From UBA4729 sp038236865 (GTDB taxonomy: Bacteria > Patescibacteriota > Saccharimonadia > Saccharimonadales > UBA4665), in NCBI GenBank assembly GCA_038236865.1, contig JBBRZI010000006.1, positions 1-49,701 on the forward strand: DNA of 49,701 bases. Reading direction: 5' to 3'. The notes below the pieces were generated by a model. The model was not told the DNA's origin. It made no database searches and saw nothing but the letters and a program-made list of their open reading frames with translations. The position numbers and the translations under genes were made by a program. Below are positions 41,285 through 49,178 of this stretch, one piece after another (positions within the stretch are counted from its first letter, which is position 1; each line of letters opens with the position of its first letter).

Positions 41285-44200
41285 CTAAAAAGGTTTGACC
41301 GGCCCTTGAGGCATTCCACCACGGGTTGGGTCGTTGCCTGAAGTCGGCTGTACAGCATTACGGGCCGCGTACTGGGCTTCAGCCAAAGACGATTGACTGA
41401 GGTCGCGACGACGATTGGCAAATTCTGGGTTGCCATTCATCTGGGACTGTATGTACTCGCGAATTGTTGCTGGACGACTCTCGCTCATAACGGTTTCCAT
41501 AGCTGGCTTCCCATCGCGGCCGTAGGCGGTCGAACCATCCGAATTTTTACGCTCGCGCTGTACGGCAATCGGAAAGGCTGGACCATCGATCTTTACGCCC
41601 ATAAGTTCATTAGCCATCGCACTGGCATTAGCGGGAGATGCTTGAGACGTGGCGTCGTAAATCCCGGCGGCCCCGGCCGTGGCGGCGCTTAAGTCTTCAA
41701 CTGTGGCTGTGCGTAAGATTGCATTGCCAGCAGCGTCTTTTTGTCCGGTTGGCATAGTCATTTCACCCGAGTTTATACTCGACGCAATTGCCTGGATGCG
41801 CCGGGCATGGGCTTTGCCCATCGCGGCCGCACTCGACGGCTTGCCGTAAATAGCTTGCCCTGGGGAGGCGGAATTGATGGCGTCATCCATGATGGCATTG
41901 TGGGCGTGCTCGGCTGTAACGTTTCCGCGCCGCATGCCTTCTAGCTGCTGAGCCCAAGTTCCAAAGCCTGCTACACCGGCGACTTGGCCGGAGTTGGCCA
42001 GTGAGCCGCGCATTTCGGCGAGGGCCCTGCCGGCGCCATTGGCGTCGTTGCCGTAGGCTTTGTTTATATCCTCTAGCATCAAAGCGGCATCAAATTGGCC
42101 ATTGGCATCTTGGTAGCCCGTACCGGTTTTGGCCTGAGCACGCACGCGGGCTTTCTGGAAAGTGTTATTGTCGACCTGTCGCTTGGTGCGCTTAATTTGC
42201 GAAATCGCCTCATTCCGGCGGCCAGTATTGGCGGCTCCTGCAAATCTACTCCCGTCGAATCGGGCTAGTTCATTTCCGATATCCGTGTCTGAATCAAACT
42301 GGGCCGCCGATACCTTGGCGTCGTCGCCGCTCCACATGCCAAATGATTGGTTTTCTTGTGCGAATTTAGCTACGTTTGCCTCAGAACTATCCCGCACGGC
42401 GGTGCGGATGTTCGTACCCATATGGCGGGGGTCAAAGCCAGCTTGATTTGAGAGAGCCACACCTTGAACGCCTGCGTTGAGCTTAGAGCGCCATGAATTA
42501 CTAGGGGCGCGCTTGAAGGTATTGCCGGTGCGAGCTCGTTCGGCGGCGTTGCTGCGGCGCTGCTTCATCTTGTTGCCACGGTAGTTTTTGAGGCCGTCGA
42601 AGGCGCCACGACTGCGGTTGTTGACTGCCCCGCCAAGAGTTCCAATCGCCCCGCCAGCGAGTCTGAAGGTCAGCGGGATGAGGAAGTATGGCGCAATATA
42701 GGCAACAAAGGCGATAAAGCTGTTGATGGCGCCAGGCTTGCTTGAAGCCACGACTGCCCCTACCCTGCCGACCGCAATAAAGGCCGCAATAATTGGGAAC
42801 ATCATCAGTCCTTTAGCGAAGGCATCCCACCACAAGTCATAGATCTTTTTAGTATTGGGCAGGATGAAGCAAACGATGGCAACGGGAGCAACAATGATGA
42901 GGATGATGATCAGCAACTGCCGCAGTACGAGCACCAGGAACGCCACGGCCACTGCCAAGGCGGCGGTGGCCACGAAACTGAGTAATCCAGGCACACCGAG
43001 GGCGGCAAATGCCCCGGCACCAAGGAGGTCTGTTAGGAGCATTCCGCCGGCGCCCAAAGTGACACCGTTAGCGCCTTCGAGGCTTTTAAAAGGGGTGTAT
43101 ATAATGGCGCGAATACCGTTGCCCAGATCGTTCGTTAGGTTTACGAAGAACATCATTAATTGCCAAGAAATAGTAATGGCGATGGCCGCGATGAGCAACC
43201 GGGGCAACACTTTACGCACGGTGTAGGCGTCTAAAATCTCAAAACCAAGGGCTTGTGATATGACGATGATCAGGGTGACGATGATCAGGAAAACTATCGC
43301 GTAAATGCGCATACTCTCCCAGGCTTTATGATATCCGGGAGTGGTGACAAATATATCTTGGGAGTCGATAGTCAGCATGTTGTTGATGTTCGAATCGAGG
43401 ACTTTAGCGACGGTCGCCATGCCTTCGGCAATTGGGCACATTAGCCAATTGAGGGGGTTTGTGAGGACATCGAGCTTAGAGCCACAATTGAGCTCGAGAT
43501 CAGAGCTTGTGCCGGAAGTGCTCGTGCTGCTCGTCGGGGTCTGAGGGTGGTTTTGGGCATATTTCAGGATAGCGGCGGTGTACTTGGCGTTTTTGAGTTG
43601 AGCTGCGATTGTGTCGCACTTGAGTATTCCGTCTGCCGCATTGGTGATATTCAACCCATAGCCAACCGACACGTCTTTTTCGGTGTAGTAATATTCGACA
43701 TTGGTGTCTATGGTTTGGGTGGTCGGATTGTAGACCGATATGTGGGCGGTTCTGTCGTGAGAAGCATGTAAGACGGCTTTGGCATCGGGTTGCAGCCCTG
43801 CCGTGGCCTGAGCGTCACAGGCCGATGGGTTTACGAAATTTTCAATAAGTATCTGGTATGCAATATGATCTGGCGCGAAAGTCGGCAGACGAGCGGAGCC
43901 TAGGCCTGTGCCTGAACCAAAGAAGGCGTCAGCGAGTACTCCCCGCAGGGCGCTTCTGGCGCTATCTTGGCTGTTGTTCTTTAGTTCGAACAGCGGATTG
44001 TTAGAGTTGTTGCCAGCGTGCTGAAAAACCTTCAGACCTCGTGACGTGAGGTCGCCCGCGAAGCCGGCATCATTATTCAGTAAATCCCTGAACCAGGCAT
44101 CAGCGCAATCAACTGTGCCGTCGGGGCTCACATGATTGCCAGCGCGCGCTTTAGAGCCGCCCCATAGCCAATCTCCACTCGCTATATCGTCGGCAGTAAG

Positions 44201-44530
44201 ATTGCCATTATGGGGTCGACCGACATCACAGGCCGTGTGGTTGCCTTGATCGCCTTTGCCGATGTTGCCGACATTTTCGACATAGGTGGCTGCTCCGATT
44301 AGTGACCAGATTTGCGCCTGTTTTTCTGGGCTGAATTTGTCAAGGGGAATCAGGCTGACACCAGGGGTGGCAGGAGCAGTGACGGCGGGAGCGCCACCGC
44401 CCGGGCCAAGCGTTGCGGCCGAGGCTCGTCCGATTGGAATAACCATCAGGCTACCAAAAGCCACGATACTAATGAGTGTAGCGCTGACGGTTTTCTTAAT
44501 TAGTTGGGTGATTGATTTACGGCTGGCCAT
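41285..44530 (-). CDS. VirB6/TrbL-like polytopic channel protein with long soluble ends
   Basis: A 1081-residue protein. It has a signal/anchor (TLISIVAFGSLMVIPIGRASA), an extracytoplasmic domain of about 350 residues with paired Cys, and then a block of six or more helices (about 395-650: IYAIVFLIIVTLIIVISQAL, LLIAAIAITISWQLMMFFV, LLIIILIIVAPVAIVCFILP and others). That block is the TrbL/VirB6 core. A basic, Gln/Ala-rich cytoplasmic tail of about 430 residues follows. VirB6 proteins form the inner-membrane channel of type IV secretion. It is the first gene of the leftward operon and is divergent from the pilins. Confidence 0.82.
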   Translation of the reverse strand: MASRKSITQLIKKTVSATLISIVAFGSLMVIPIGRASAATLGPGGGAPAVTAPATPGVSLIPLDKFSPEKQAQIWSLIGAATYVENVGNIGKGDQGNHTACDVGRPHNGNLTADDIASGDWLWGGSKARAGNHVSPDGTVDCADAWFRDLLNNDAGFAGDLTSRGLKVFQHAGNNSNNPLFELKNNSQDSARSALRGVLADAFFGSGTGLGSARLPTFAPDHIAYQILIENFVNPSACDAQATAGLQPDAKAVLHASHDRTAHISVYNPTTQTIDTNVEYYYTEKDVSVGYGLNITNAADGILKCDTIAAQLKNAKYTAAILKYAQNHPQTPTSSTSTSGTSSDLELNCGSKLDVLTNPLNWLMCPIAEGMATVAKVLDSNINNMLTIDSQDIFVTTPGYHKAWESMRIYAIVFLIIVTLIIVISQALGFEILDAYTVRKVLPRLLIAAIAITISWQLMMFFVNLTNDLGNGIRAIIYTPFKSLEGANGVTLGAGGMLLTDLLGAGAFAALGVPGLLSFVATAALAVAVAFLVLVLRQLLIIILIIVAPVAIVCFILPNTKKIYDLWWDAFAKGLMMFPIIAAFIAVGRVGAVVASSKPGAINSFIAFVAYIAPYFLIPLTFRLAGGAIGTLGGAVNNRSRGAFDGLKNYRGNKMKQRRSNAAERARTGNTFKRAPSNSWRSKLNAGVQGVALSNQAGFDPRHMGTNIRTAVRDSSEANVAKFAQENQSFGMWSGDDAKVSAAQFDSDTDIGNELARFDGSRFAGAANTGRRNEAISQIKRTKRQVDNNTFQKARVRAQAKTGTGYQDANGQFDAALMLEDINKAYGNDANGAGRALAEMRGSLANSGQVAGVAGFGTWAQQLEGMRRGNVTAEHAHNAIMDDAINSASPGQAIYGKPSSAAAMGKAHARRIQAIASSINSGEMTMPTGQKDAAGNAILRTATVEDLSAATAGAAGIYDATSQASPANASAMANELMGVKIDGPAFPIAVQRERKNSDGSTAYGRDGKPAMETVMSESRPATIREYIQSQMNGNPEFANRRRDLSQSSLAEAQYAARNAVQPTSGNDPTRGGMPQGPVKPF

Positions 44531-44646
44531 GTATCGTGTGCTTGGGTTTATGGTTATGGTTCTACCATGAAACTATAGCACACCGGGCGCTCGGTATTAA
44601 GGTGATACACCCACCTTAATTGGGTAGCTGGGCAATGCTGCGAAAC

Positions 44647-44675
44647 TTGATTGCTTGAAAAAAAGTCGCTATAGT
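44647..44675 (+). promoter_or_regulatory. Promoter of the pilin operon
   Basis: TTGATT (44647-44652) and TATAGT (44670-44675) are 17 bp apart. The start would be near 44682, only about nine bases before the first pilin ATG at 44691, and no Shine-Dalgarno sequence is visible, so the first pilin may be read from a near-leaderless mRNA. Confidence 0.7.
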
Positions 44676-44690
44676 GTGTAAGATAAAGCT

Positions 44691-45197
44691 ATGATCAGTT
44701 TAAAACTAAAAGAACTCCTAAAAATACTGCCCGCGTTCGTTGTCTCCGTGGCCTGTGGCAGCTTGATATTCGTCAGTCAGGCTTCGGCTGCGGTTGTCAA
44801 CGACGGTGGTGGTGGTGGCGGTACAGTATCGACACCCAGTACCTCGACGAATTATAATTGCGGCTACGATAGCCGGGGACTTCCCGTCTCTCCAAGCGCT
44901 GTCGATCAAAAAAACTGTGTTGTGATTAGTGGAGGGCCATCACAGATTAATACAACAAACGTTCCTTTAATAACCAAGTACCTCAATCCCTTCATAAAAC
45001 TATTGACGGTGATTGTCGGTTTAGCCGTCACGTTCGGCATTATTTATGGCGGTATTGAGTATTCGATGTCGGCCGGTGACCCGCAAAAAGCCCAAAAAGG
45101 CCGCAAGCACATTCAGAACGCGGCGCTAGCGCTAGTTACGTACGCGTTAATAATTGCCTTCCTTAACTTCTTGATCCCTGGCGGTGTCGCGGTATGA
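44691..45197 (+). CDS. VirB2/TrbC-like pilin-like protein 1
   Basis: 168 residues. A signal peptide ends near ASA (ILPAFVVSVACGSLIFVSQASA), followed by a Gly/Thr-rich segment with two cysteines. Then come two membrane helices separated by a short polar loop: LLTVIVGLAVTFGIIYGGIE, YSMSAGDPQKAQKGRKHI, ALALVTYALIIAFLNFLIPG. The helix-'YGGIxY..SxGDPQKxxxxxxxI'-helix pattern is the T4SS pilin (TrbC/VirB2) family signature and recurs in the five following genes. Its stop overlaps the next start (ATGA). Confidence 0.82.
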   Translation: MISLKLKELLKILPAFVVSVACGSLIFVSQASAAVVNDGGGGGGTVSTPSTSTNYNCGYDSRGLPVSPSAVDQKNCVVISGGPSQINTTNVPLITKYLNPFIKLLTVIVGLAVTFGIIYGGIEYSMSAGDPQKAQKGRKHIQNAALALVTYALIIAFLNFLIPGGVAV

Positions 45198-45604
45198 TCC
45201 CGGCTTTCGTCAATCTAGTAGCTGCTGGGGTCATCCAGCCAGCCGTGGTGGGGGCTAAGTGTGCGACTGAACCGGTTTTTTTCGGGCTTGTCCCGTGGTA
45301 TCACTATCTCAGTGTTGACCCGGCGACTTGTGACATCAAGGATTTCAATGTACTGGGCGGTGGCGTATCTAGCAGCCTGCCGTTTATACTAATGGCTGTA
45401 CTAGACGATGTCCTACGAATTGCCGGCATGATTGCAGTTGGCTATGTGATTTACGGAGGAATTCAGTACGTCGTGAGCCAGGGTGAACCCGATAAAACGG
45501 CTAAGGCCCAGTCGACCATTCTTAATGCCATCATCGGTCTAGCTGTCGCGTTAATCGCAGTCGGTGCCGTGTCTTTTGTGGGTGGTAAGTTGGGGACTAA
45601 GTAA
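45194..45604 (+). CDS. VirB2/TrbC-like pilin-like protein 2
   Basis: 136 residues. It keeps the two-helix pilin core (IAGMIAVGYVIYGGIQYVVSQGEP, then AIIGLAVALIAVGAVSFVGG), but its N-terminal ~60 residues are different, with two Cys and aromatic residues (EPVFFGLVPWYHYLS) and no classic signal peptide. Overlaps with both neighbours (ATGA and TAATG) show coupled translation. It may be a minor or tip subunit; that is inference. Confidence 0.78.
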   Translation: MIPAFVNLVAAGVIQPAVVGAKCATEPVFFGLVPWYHYLSVDPATCDIKDFNVLGGGVSSSLPFILMAVLDDVLRIAGMIAVGYVIYGGIQYVVSQGEPDKTAKAQSTILNAIIGLAVALIAVGAVSFVGGKLGTK

Positions 45605-45903
45605 TGAACCCTATCGTAGGACTATCAACGTGGATCGTCGCAAGTACGGTTGATTTGGGGCCACTGCCAGTCCCGGCCACGACGGCGCCAATCATGGCGG
45701 CTATTTTGAGTATTGTGTTTGGGATTGTCGGTGCCCTAGCGGTTTTATTCATAACTATTGCGGGGTTCCGTTACATTGCATCGGCCGGCAACCCACAAAA
45801 AACCGCCCAAGCCAAAGAAGGCATCATCTATGCCCTCGTCGGACTAGCAGTCGCTATCTCAGGGGGGGCTATCGTAGCGTTCTTCGTTAAGAGGATTGGA
45901 TGA
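45604..45903 (+). CDS. VirB2/TrbC-like pilin-like protein 3, minimal
   Basis: 99 residues, the smallest of the set and almost only the pilin core: IMAAILSIVFGIVGALAVLF, FRYIASAGNPQKTAQAKEGI and YALVGLAVAISGGAIVAFFV. The N-terminus lacks a clear cleavable signal. The start overlaps the previous stop (TAATG) and the stop overlaps the next start (ATGA). Confidence 0.8.
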   Translation: MNPIVGLSTWIVASTVDLGPLPVPATTAPIMAAILSIVFGIVGALAVLFITIAGFRYIASAGNPQKTAQAKEGIIYALVGLAVAISGGAIVAFFVKRIG

Positions 45904-46286
45904 AAAGGCTCGCGTTACTGCTGCTGTCCGCGCTAATGATAGCTATCGTGCCGGTTTCTCTAGCGGCCGCCACCACCTATAACGTGTGTACTGACCCTGG
46001 TGCGCCCACATCAACAAAAACTTCAGCTTATTGTCTCGGTCAAACCGCTACCAACCCGATTAGCGGGCCCAACGGCATACTGATACAAGTTGCTAATATT
46101 ATCGCGGTGCTTGCAGGGATGCTTCTAGTGATTATGATGATTATCGCCGGTCTTCGCTACGTCACATCTTCCGGCGATAGCGCTGGCGTGGAAAAAGCTA
46201 AAAACACCATCTTACATCTACTAACCGGTTTAATAATTATTGTGCTCGCAAGAGTGCTCGTTGCGTTTGTAGTAAGTAGAATTTAA
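45900..46286 (+). CDS. VirB2/TrbC-like pilin-like protein 4
   Basis: 128 residues with a signal peptide (LALLLLSALMIAIVPVSLAAA), a short segment with two cysteines and the core IIAVLAGMLLVIMMIIAGLR, YVTSSGDSAGVEKAKNTI, LLTGLIIIVLARVLVAFVVS. The mature N-terminal part is short, as in true VirB2 pilins. Confidence 0.82.
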   Translation: MKRLALLLLSALMIAIVPVSLAAATTYNVCTDPGAPTSTKTSAYCLGQTATNPISGPNGILIQVANIIAVLAGMLLVIMMIIAGLRYVTSSGDSAGVEKAKNTILHLLTGLIIIVLARVLVAFVVSRI

Positions 46287-46299
46287 TGAGGTTTATATC

Positions 46300-46755
46300 A
46301 TGAGACGACTAATTATTATGGCAGCTATCCTGCTCCCTGTCTTGGCGCTACTTAGCTTAAACGGTGTCGCTGCCGCTGCACCTATTTGTGGGCAAGCCGA
46401 CACTAGCTCGAAAGGCCTGGTTCTAACGGGTGCTGGCCAGGTGGATAAAGTTGACTGTAGCGGTGACAGCGCTACGAAACTCACCAATGCGGTAGTCCAG
46501 ATTCTGAGCCAAATTGTTGGCGTCCTGGCGGTAATAATGGTCATCTGGGCGGGCTTTAAGTACATTACGTCTGGGGGCGATAGCAATAAGATAGCCAGCG
46601 CCAAGACCACTCTGATCTATGCCCTTATCGGACTGGTAGTCGTGGCCTTGGCCCAGATCGTTGTTCACTTTGCGATCAATACGGCTACGGGTGCTGTCGC
46701 TACTCCCACTTGCCCTGCCGGCACGACTTTGGCTTCTGACGGCGTCTGCAGATAA
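46300..46755 (+). CDS. VirB2/TrbC-like pilin-like protein 5
   Basis: 151 residues. A signal peptide (ILLPVLALLSLNGVAAAA) precedes two cysteines (CGQAD and VDCSG) and the core GVLAVIMVIWAGFKYITSGGDSNK, IYALIGLVVVALAQIVVHFA. It adds a C-terminal tail with two more cysteines (TCPAGTTLASDGVCR). The core GFKYITSGGDS is almost identical to that of pilin 6, so the two look like the most recent duplication. Confidence 0.84.
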   Translation: MRRLIIMAAILLPVLALLSLNGVAAAAPICGQADTSSKGLVLTGAGQVDKVDCSGDSATKLTNAVVQILSQIVGVLAVIMVIWAGFKYITSGGDSNKIASAKTTLIYALIGLVVVALAQIVVHFAINTATGAVATPTCPAGTTLASDGVCR

Positions 46756-46756
46756 T

Positions 46757-46786
46757 TTGATTTTACTAGGGTATCTATAGTATAAG
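46757..46786 (+). promoter_or_regulatory. Internal promoter before the last pilin gene
   Basis: TTGATT (46757-46762) and TATAAG (46781-46786) are 18 bp apart in an AT-rich 50 bp gap. They are followed by AAAGG five bases before ATG 46812. The last pilin can thus be transcribed and translated on its own. Confidence 0.55.
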
Positions 46787-46811
46787 TTAAGTAAACATAA
46801 GAAAGGTGAAT

Positions 46812-47267
46812 ATGATTAAAAAATTTAAACGCTTTATCCTGATTGCAGTAGCGAGCTTGACACTCGGCGTACCAATGCTGGTACCCGCCTTCGCGAGCGC
46901 CAGTATTGCGGACAACCTCTGTAAGGGGAGCAACCAGGCCGCAGCAGGTACGAATGACATTAGTTGTGGCAACGCAGGCCAACAGGGCGGCAACGGCCTG
47001 ACCAGTATTGCACAAAATGTTACTAACATATTCTCCATCGTCGTGGGTATCGTCGCCGTTATCATGATTATCTACGGAGGCTTTAAGTACATCACTTCCG
47101 GTGGCGACAGCGGTAATGTGTCGAGTGCTAAAAACACCTTGATCTACGCTATCATTGGCCTCATTATTGTGGCGTTGGCCCAGATCATCGTTCACTTTGT
47201 CATCAACTCGGCAACCAATTCTACTACCGGCATTACGGCAGCCGGTTTTACCTCGCTCATCGGCTAG
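46812..47267 (+). CDS. VirB2/TrbC-like pilin-like protein 6, candidate major pilin
   Basis: I start it at ATG 46812, which has AAAGG in front, not at the GTG at 46806 that overlaps that site. 151 residues: signal peptide (FILIAVASLTLGVPMLVPAFASA), two cysteines (NLCKGS and ISCGN), a Gln/Gly/Asn-rich segment, and the core VVGIVAVIMIIYGGFKYITSGGDS, IYAIIGLIIVALAQIIVHFV. It has its own promoter, the best ribosome-binding site of the six and a terminator directly after it, all fitting the most abundant subunit. That is inference. Confidence 0.85.
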   Translation: MIKKFKRFILIAVASLTLGVPMLVPAFASASIADNLCKGSNQAAAGTNDISCGNAGQQGGNGLTSIAQNVTNIFSIVVGIVAVIMIIYGGFKYITSGGDSGNVSSAKNTLIYAIIGLIIVALAQIIVHFVINSATNSTTGITAAGFTSLIG

Positions 47268-47295
47268 CCCTAATCGGACTACGCGCAAGCAGTGT

Positions 47296-47326
47296 CTAAA
47301 AAACTCCTCACATGAGGAGCTTTTTA
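47296..47326 (+). terminator. Terminator of the pilin operon
   Basis: CTAAAAAaCTCCTCA pairs with TGAGGAGcTTTTTAG around a CA/TG turn, followed by a T-run. It begins 28 bases after the pilin 6 stop. Confidence 0.85.
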
Positions 47327-47458
47327 GTGCCGGTGCGCGGCCATTGTTAACCCTTTGCCTACGGTTGTTTGGCTTTGAGTGATGTTGGCGCCTGGCCCAA
47401 GCGACACCAGCGGAACTCTCGCCGCCCCCGGCGCGCGGGCAAGCACGGACGTTTCAAA

Positions 47459-47490
47459 TAAAGAGCCCCTTACGAGTAAGGGGCTCTTTA
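47459..47490. terminator. Bidirectional terminator between pilin operon and hsp20
   Basis: A 14 bp perfect stem (TAAAGAGCCCCTTA with TAAGGGGCTCTTTA) and a CGAG loop. It lies 29 bases past the hsp20 stop and also backs up the pilin terminator. Confidence 0.85.
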
Positions 47491-47518
47491 GGTACAAACC
47501 GTGCTTATGGTCTAAAAA

Positions 47519-47995
47519 CTATAAGACTTGGATTTTCTTGATCGTGTCTTGCTTGACCTTGCCGAAGCTGATGGTCAGGACACCGTCCTTAAGGACAGCT
47601 TCGATCTCTTCTTCTTTAACGGGTACGGGCAATGCAATGGTTCGTGAGAATTCACCCCAGTAACATTCTTGCAGGAAGTAGTTCTCTACCCCTTCTTCGA
47701 GTCCGGCGCTCAGCGTGCCGCGAATCGTTAGCTGGTTATCAGAGATACTTACGTCGAGATCATGTTTGTTAACGCCGGCGGTGCGGGCCTTAACGACCAG
47801 CTTCTCGCGCGTTTCATATACGTCCACTGCCAATTGGCCGGGTACGGATTCATCCTCGTCCCACTCATCGGCTGATGGTGAAGACTGGGGCTGGCTGGTC
47901 TCTGCTGGTGTTGCTAGATCGTCATCGCCCAAAAAAGCCGCTGTTAATTCGTCTTCTTCTAGCAAAAGATCGTCGTCGCGATTACGTCGCGCCAT
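47519..47995 (-). CDS. Hsp20/alpha-crystallin small heat-shock protein
   Basis: 158 residues. The N-terminal arm is very acidic (about 1-45, RDDDLLLEEDELTAAFLGDD). The alpha-crystallin domain runs from about 50 to 150 with LAVDVYETREKLVVKARTAG, a DVSISDNQLTIRG strand and VEAVLKDGVLTISFGK (the A-x-x-x-n-GvL motif). It ends KKIQVL, an I-x-V tail for oligomer contacts. It acts as an ATP-independent holdase. The unusually acidic arm is distinctive. Confidence 0.92.
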   Translation of the reverse strand: MARRNRDDDLLLEEDELTAAFLGDDDLATPAETSQPQSSPSADEWDEDESVPGQLAVDVYETREKLVVKARTAGVNKHDLDVSISDNQLTIRGTLSAGLEEGVENYFLQECYWGEFSRTIALPVPVKEEEIEAVLKDGVLTISFGKVKQDTIKKIQVL

Positions 47996-48124
47996 AAGTT
48001 GTTACCCTCCAATAAATTAATTCTTCTTTAAGAATCTTGCATTTTTGTCTTACTGACAGTATAGCTTAGGTTGTTAACAGTGTGCAACGCCCAAACTACA
48101 TATTTACAACACAATAATCACAAC

Positions 48125-48787
48125 ATGAGCATTTTTGACCGATTAATCGCCCTGATTGCGCCGCATCACTGCCTCGGCTGTGGCCAGGAGGCCACCCTAC
48201 TCTGCCCCGATTGTCAGGGGTCGTTGACCCCGTTGCCAGCTCGCTGCTACCGCTGTCGGGCGCTGACGCCATCCAGCCGAACGTGTGCGTCCTGCCGGGC
48301 GACAAGTCCACTCTATCGGGTGACCGTCGGCACCAGCTACGAGGCGCTCGCCAAAGAACTGATCTGGCAGTTAAAGTTTCATGGTGCCCAAGCCGCGGCC
48401 GGTGTGGTGGCTGAGGTTTTGGCGACTAGCTACCGCACCGGCGACCAGATTATAGTGGTTCCCGTGCCAACGTCGAGTCAGCGGGTGCGTGAGCGCGGCT
48501 ATGACCAAGCCCAACTGATAGCGCGAGCCCTCGCGGCTCGGCTCGATCAACCGTATGTGTCTTGTCTGCGGCGCGTCGGTCAGAAGCACCAAGTCGGCGC
48601 TTCACGGCGGCAACGACTGACGCAGCTAGCTGAGGCCTTCCGGGTCACCACAACGACTGTCGTGGGGGCGCACATCCTGCTAGTCGATGATGTACTCACT
48701 ACCGGCGCGACGCTGCAAGCGGCGGCTAACACCCTCAAGGCTGCCGGGGCTAAACGGATTGAAGCTATCGTTTTTGCCCAAGCCTAA
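48125..48787 (+). CDS. comF: ComF-family protein (phosphoribosyltransferase with zinc ribbon)
   Basis: The start is placed at ATG 48125, giving 220 residues; the open frame to 48071 has no good start. The N-terminal part has two CxxC pairs (HHCLGCGQEATLLCPDC and CYRCRALTPSSRTCASC). The C-terminal part is a type I phosphoribosyltransferase with the PRPP loop ILLVDDVLTTGATL and RERGYDQAQLIARALA. ComF is needed for natural transformation in several bacteria, linking single-stranded DNA uptake to recombination. Its position beside a pilus-like locus fits that idea but does not prove it. Confidence 0.9.
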   Translation: MSIFDRLIALIAPHHCLGCGQEATLLCPDCQGSLTPLPARCYRCRALTPSSRTCASCRATSPLYRVTVGTSYEALAKELIWQLKFHGAQAAAGVVAEVLATSYRTGDQIIVVPVPTSSQRVRERGYDQAQLIARALAARLDQPYVSCLRRVGQKHQVGASRRQRLTQLAEAFRVTTTTVVGAHILLVDDVLTTGATLQAAANTLKAAGAKRIEAIVFAQA

Positions 48788-49013
48788 GCAAGCGGCGCAG
48801 CAGAGCACCGCAATATTTCGCAGACATCATTCTCTATTTAACAAATTATTAGCAGAATTCTCATTTGCTAATGCACTGAGGCTTCTGAGCCAGAAATGAT
48901 AAATGAAACTTAATAACTAATTTGTTAAACGGCAAATCATTAAATAACAAATAACTTCAATGGAACCTTGGGGATTGTGGTTAAAACTGCTATAATCACC
49001 TCCGTTACGTACG
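48788..49013. other. AT-rich spacer with inverted repeat and strong promoter
   Basis: After comF an AT-rich stretch carries TTTAACAAATTATT (48837-48850) and an inverted relative (48898-48930). No gene is seen. A promoter follows at 48968-48996. Confidence 0.5.
48968..48996 (+). promoter_or_regulatory. Promoter of the structured RNA / tRNA-Ser(UGA) unit
   Basis: TTGGGG (48968-48973) and a perfect TATAAT (48991-48996) are 17 bp apart. Transcription would start near 49003, eleven bases before the structured element and about 176 before the tRNA. Confidence 0.75.
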
Positions 49014-49178
49014 TTGAACCCATTTCATATCTCTTCCCTGTTCCAAGCCACCCTGGCGGCACCAGCCAACAGTTTTGCTCGTCACCGTACCTACCCGGTA
49101 CGCTTCCTTGCAAGAACTATTGCCTAGTACTCACCAGGCTAGCGTTCACTACTGGAAAGAGATATGAAATGGGTTCAA
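49014..49178 (+). ncRNA. Candidate structured RNA element, copy 2
   Basis: A perfect 22 bp outer stem pairs 49014-49035 with 49157-49178. The second helix pairs 49045-49056 with 49134-49145, and a hairpin CGTACC/GGTACG lies at 49086-49102. The reverse complement of 49052-49118 is nearly identical to 15041-15106. A good promoter stands directly upstream. The 3' end is the base immediately before the first base of tRNA-Ser, so RNase P cleavage of a joint transcript would release this RNA with an exact 3' end. No known RNA family recognised. Confidence 0.65.

Noticed and set aside
49045..49060. T-box leader upstream of tRNA-Ser copy
   Set aside because: The minus strand has an AGGGTGG word in copy 2, but the ACCGCG part of the T-box is absent and copy 1 does not keep the word; the element also faces a tRNA, not an amino-acid gene.
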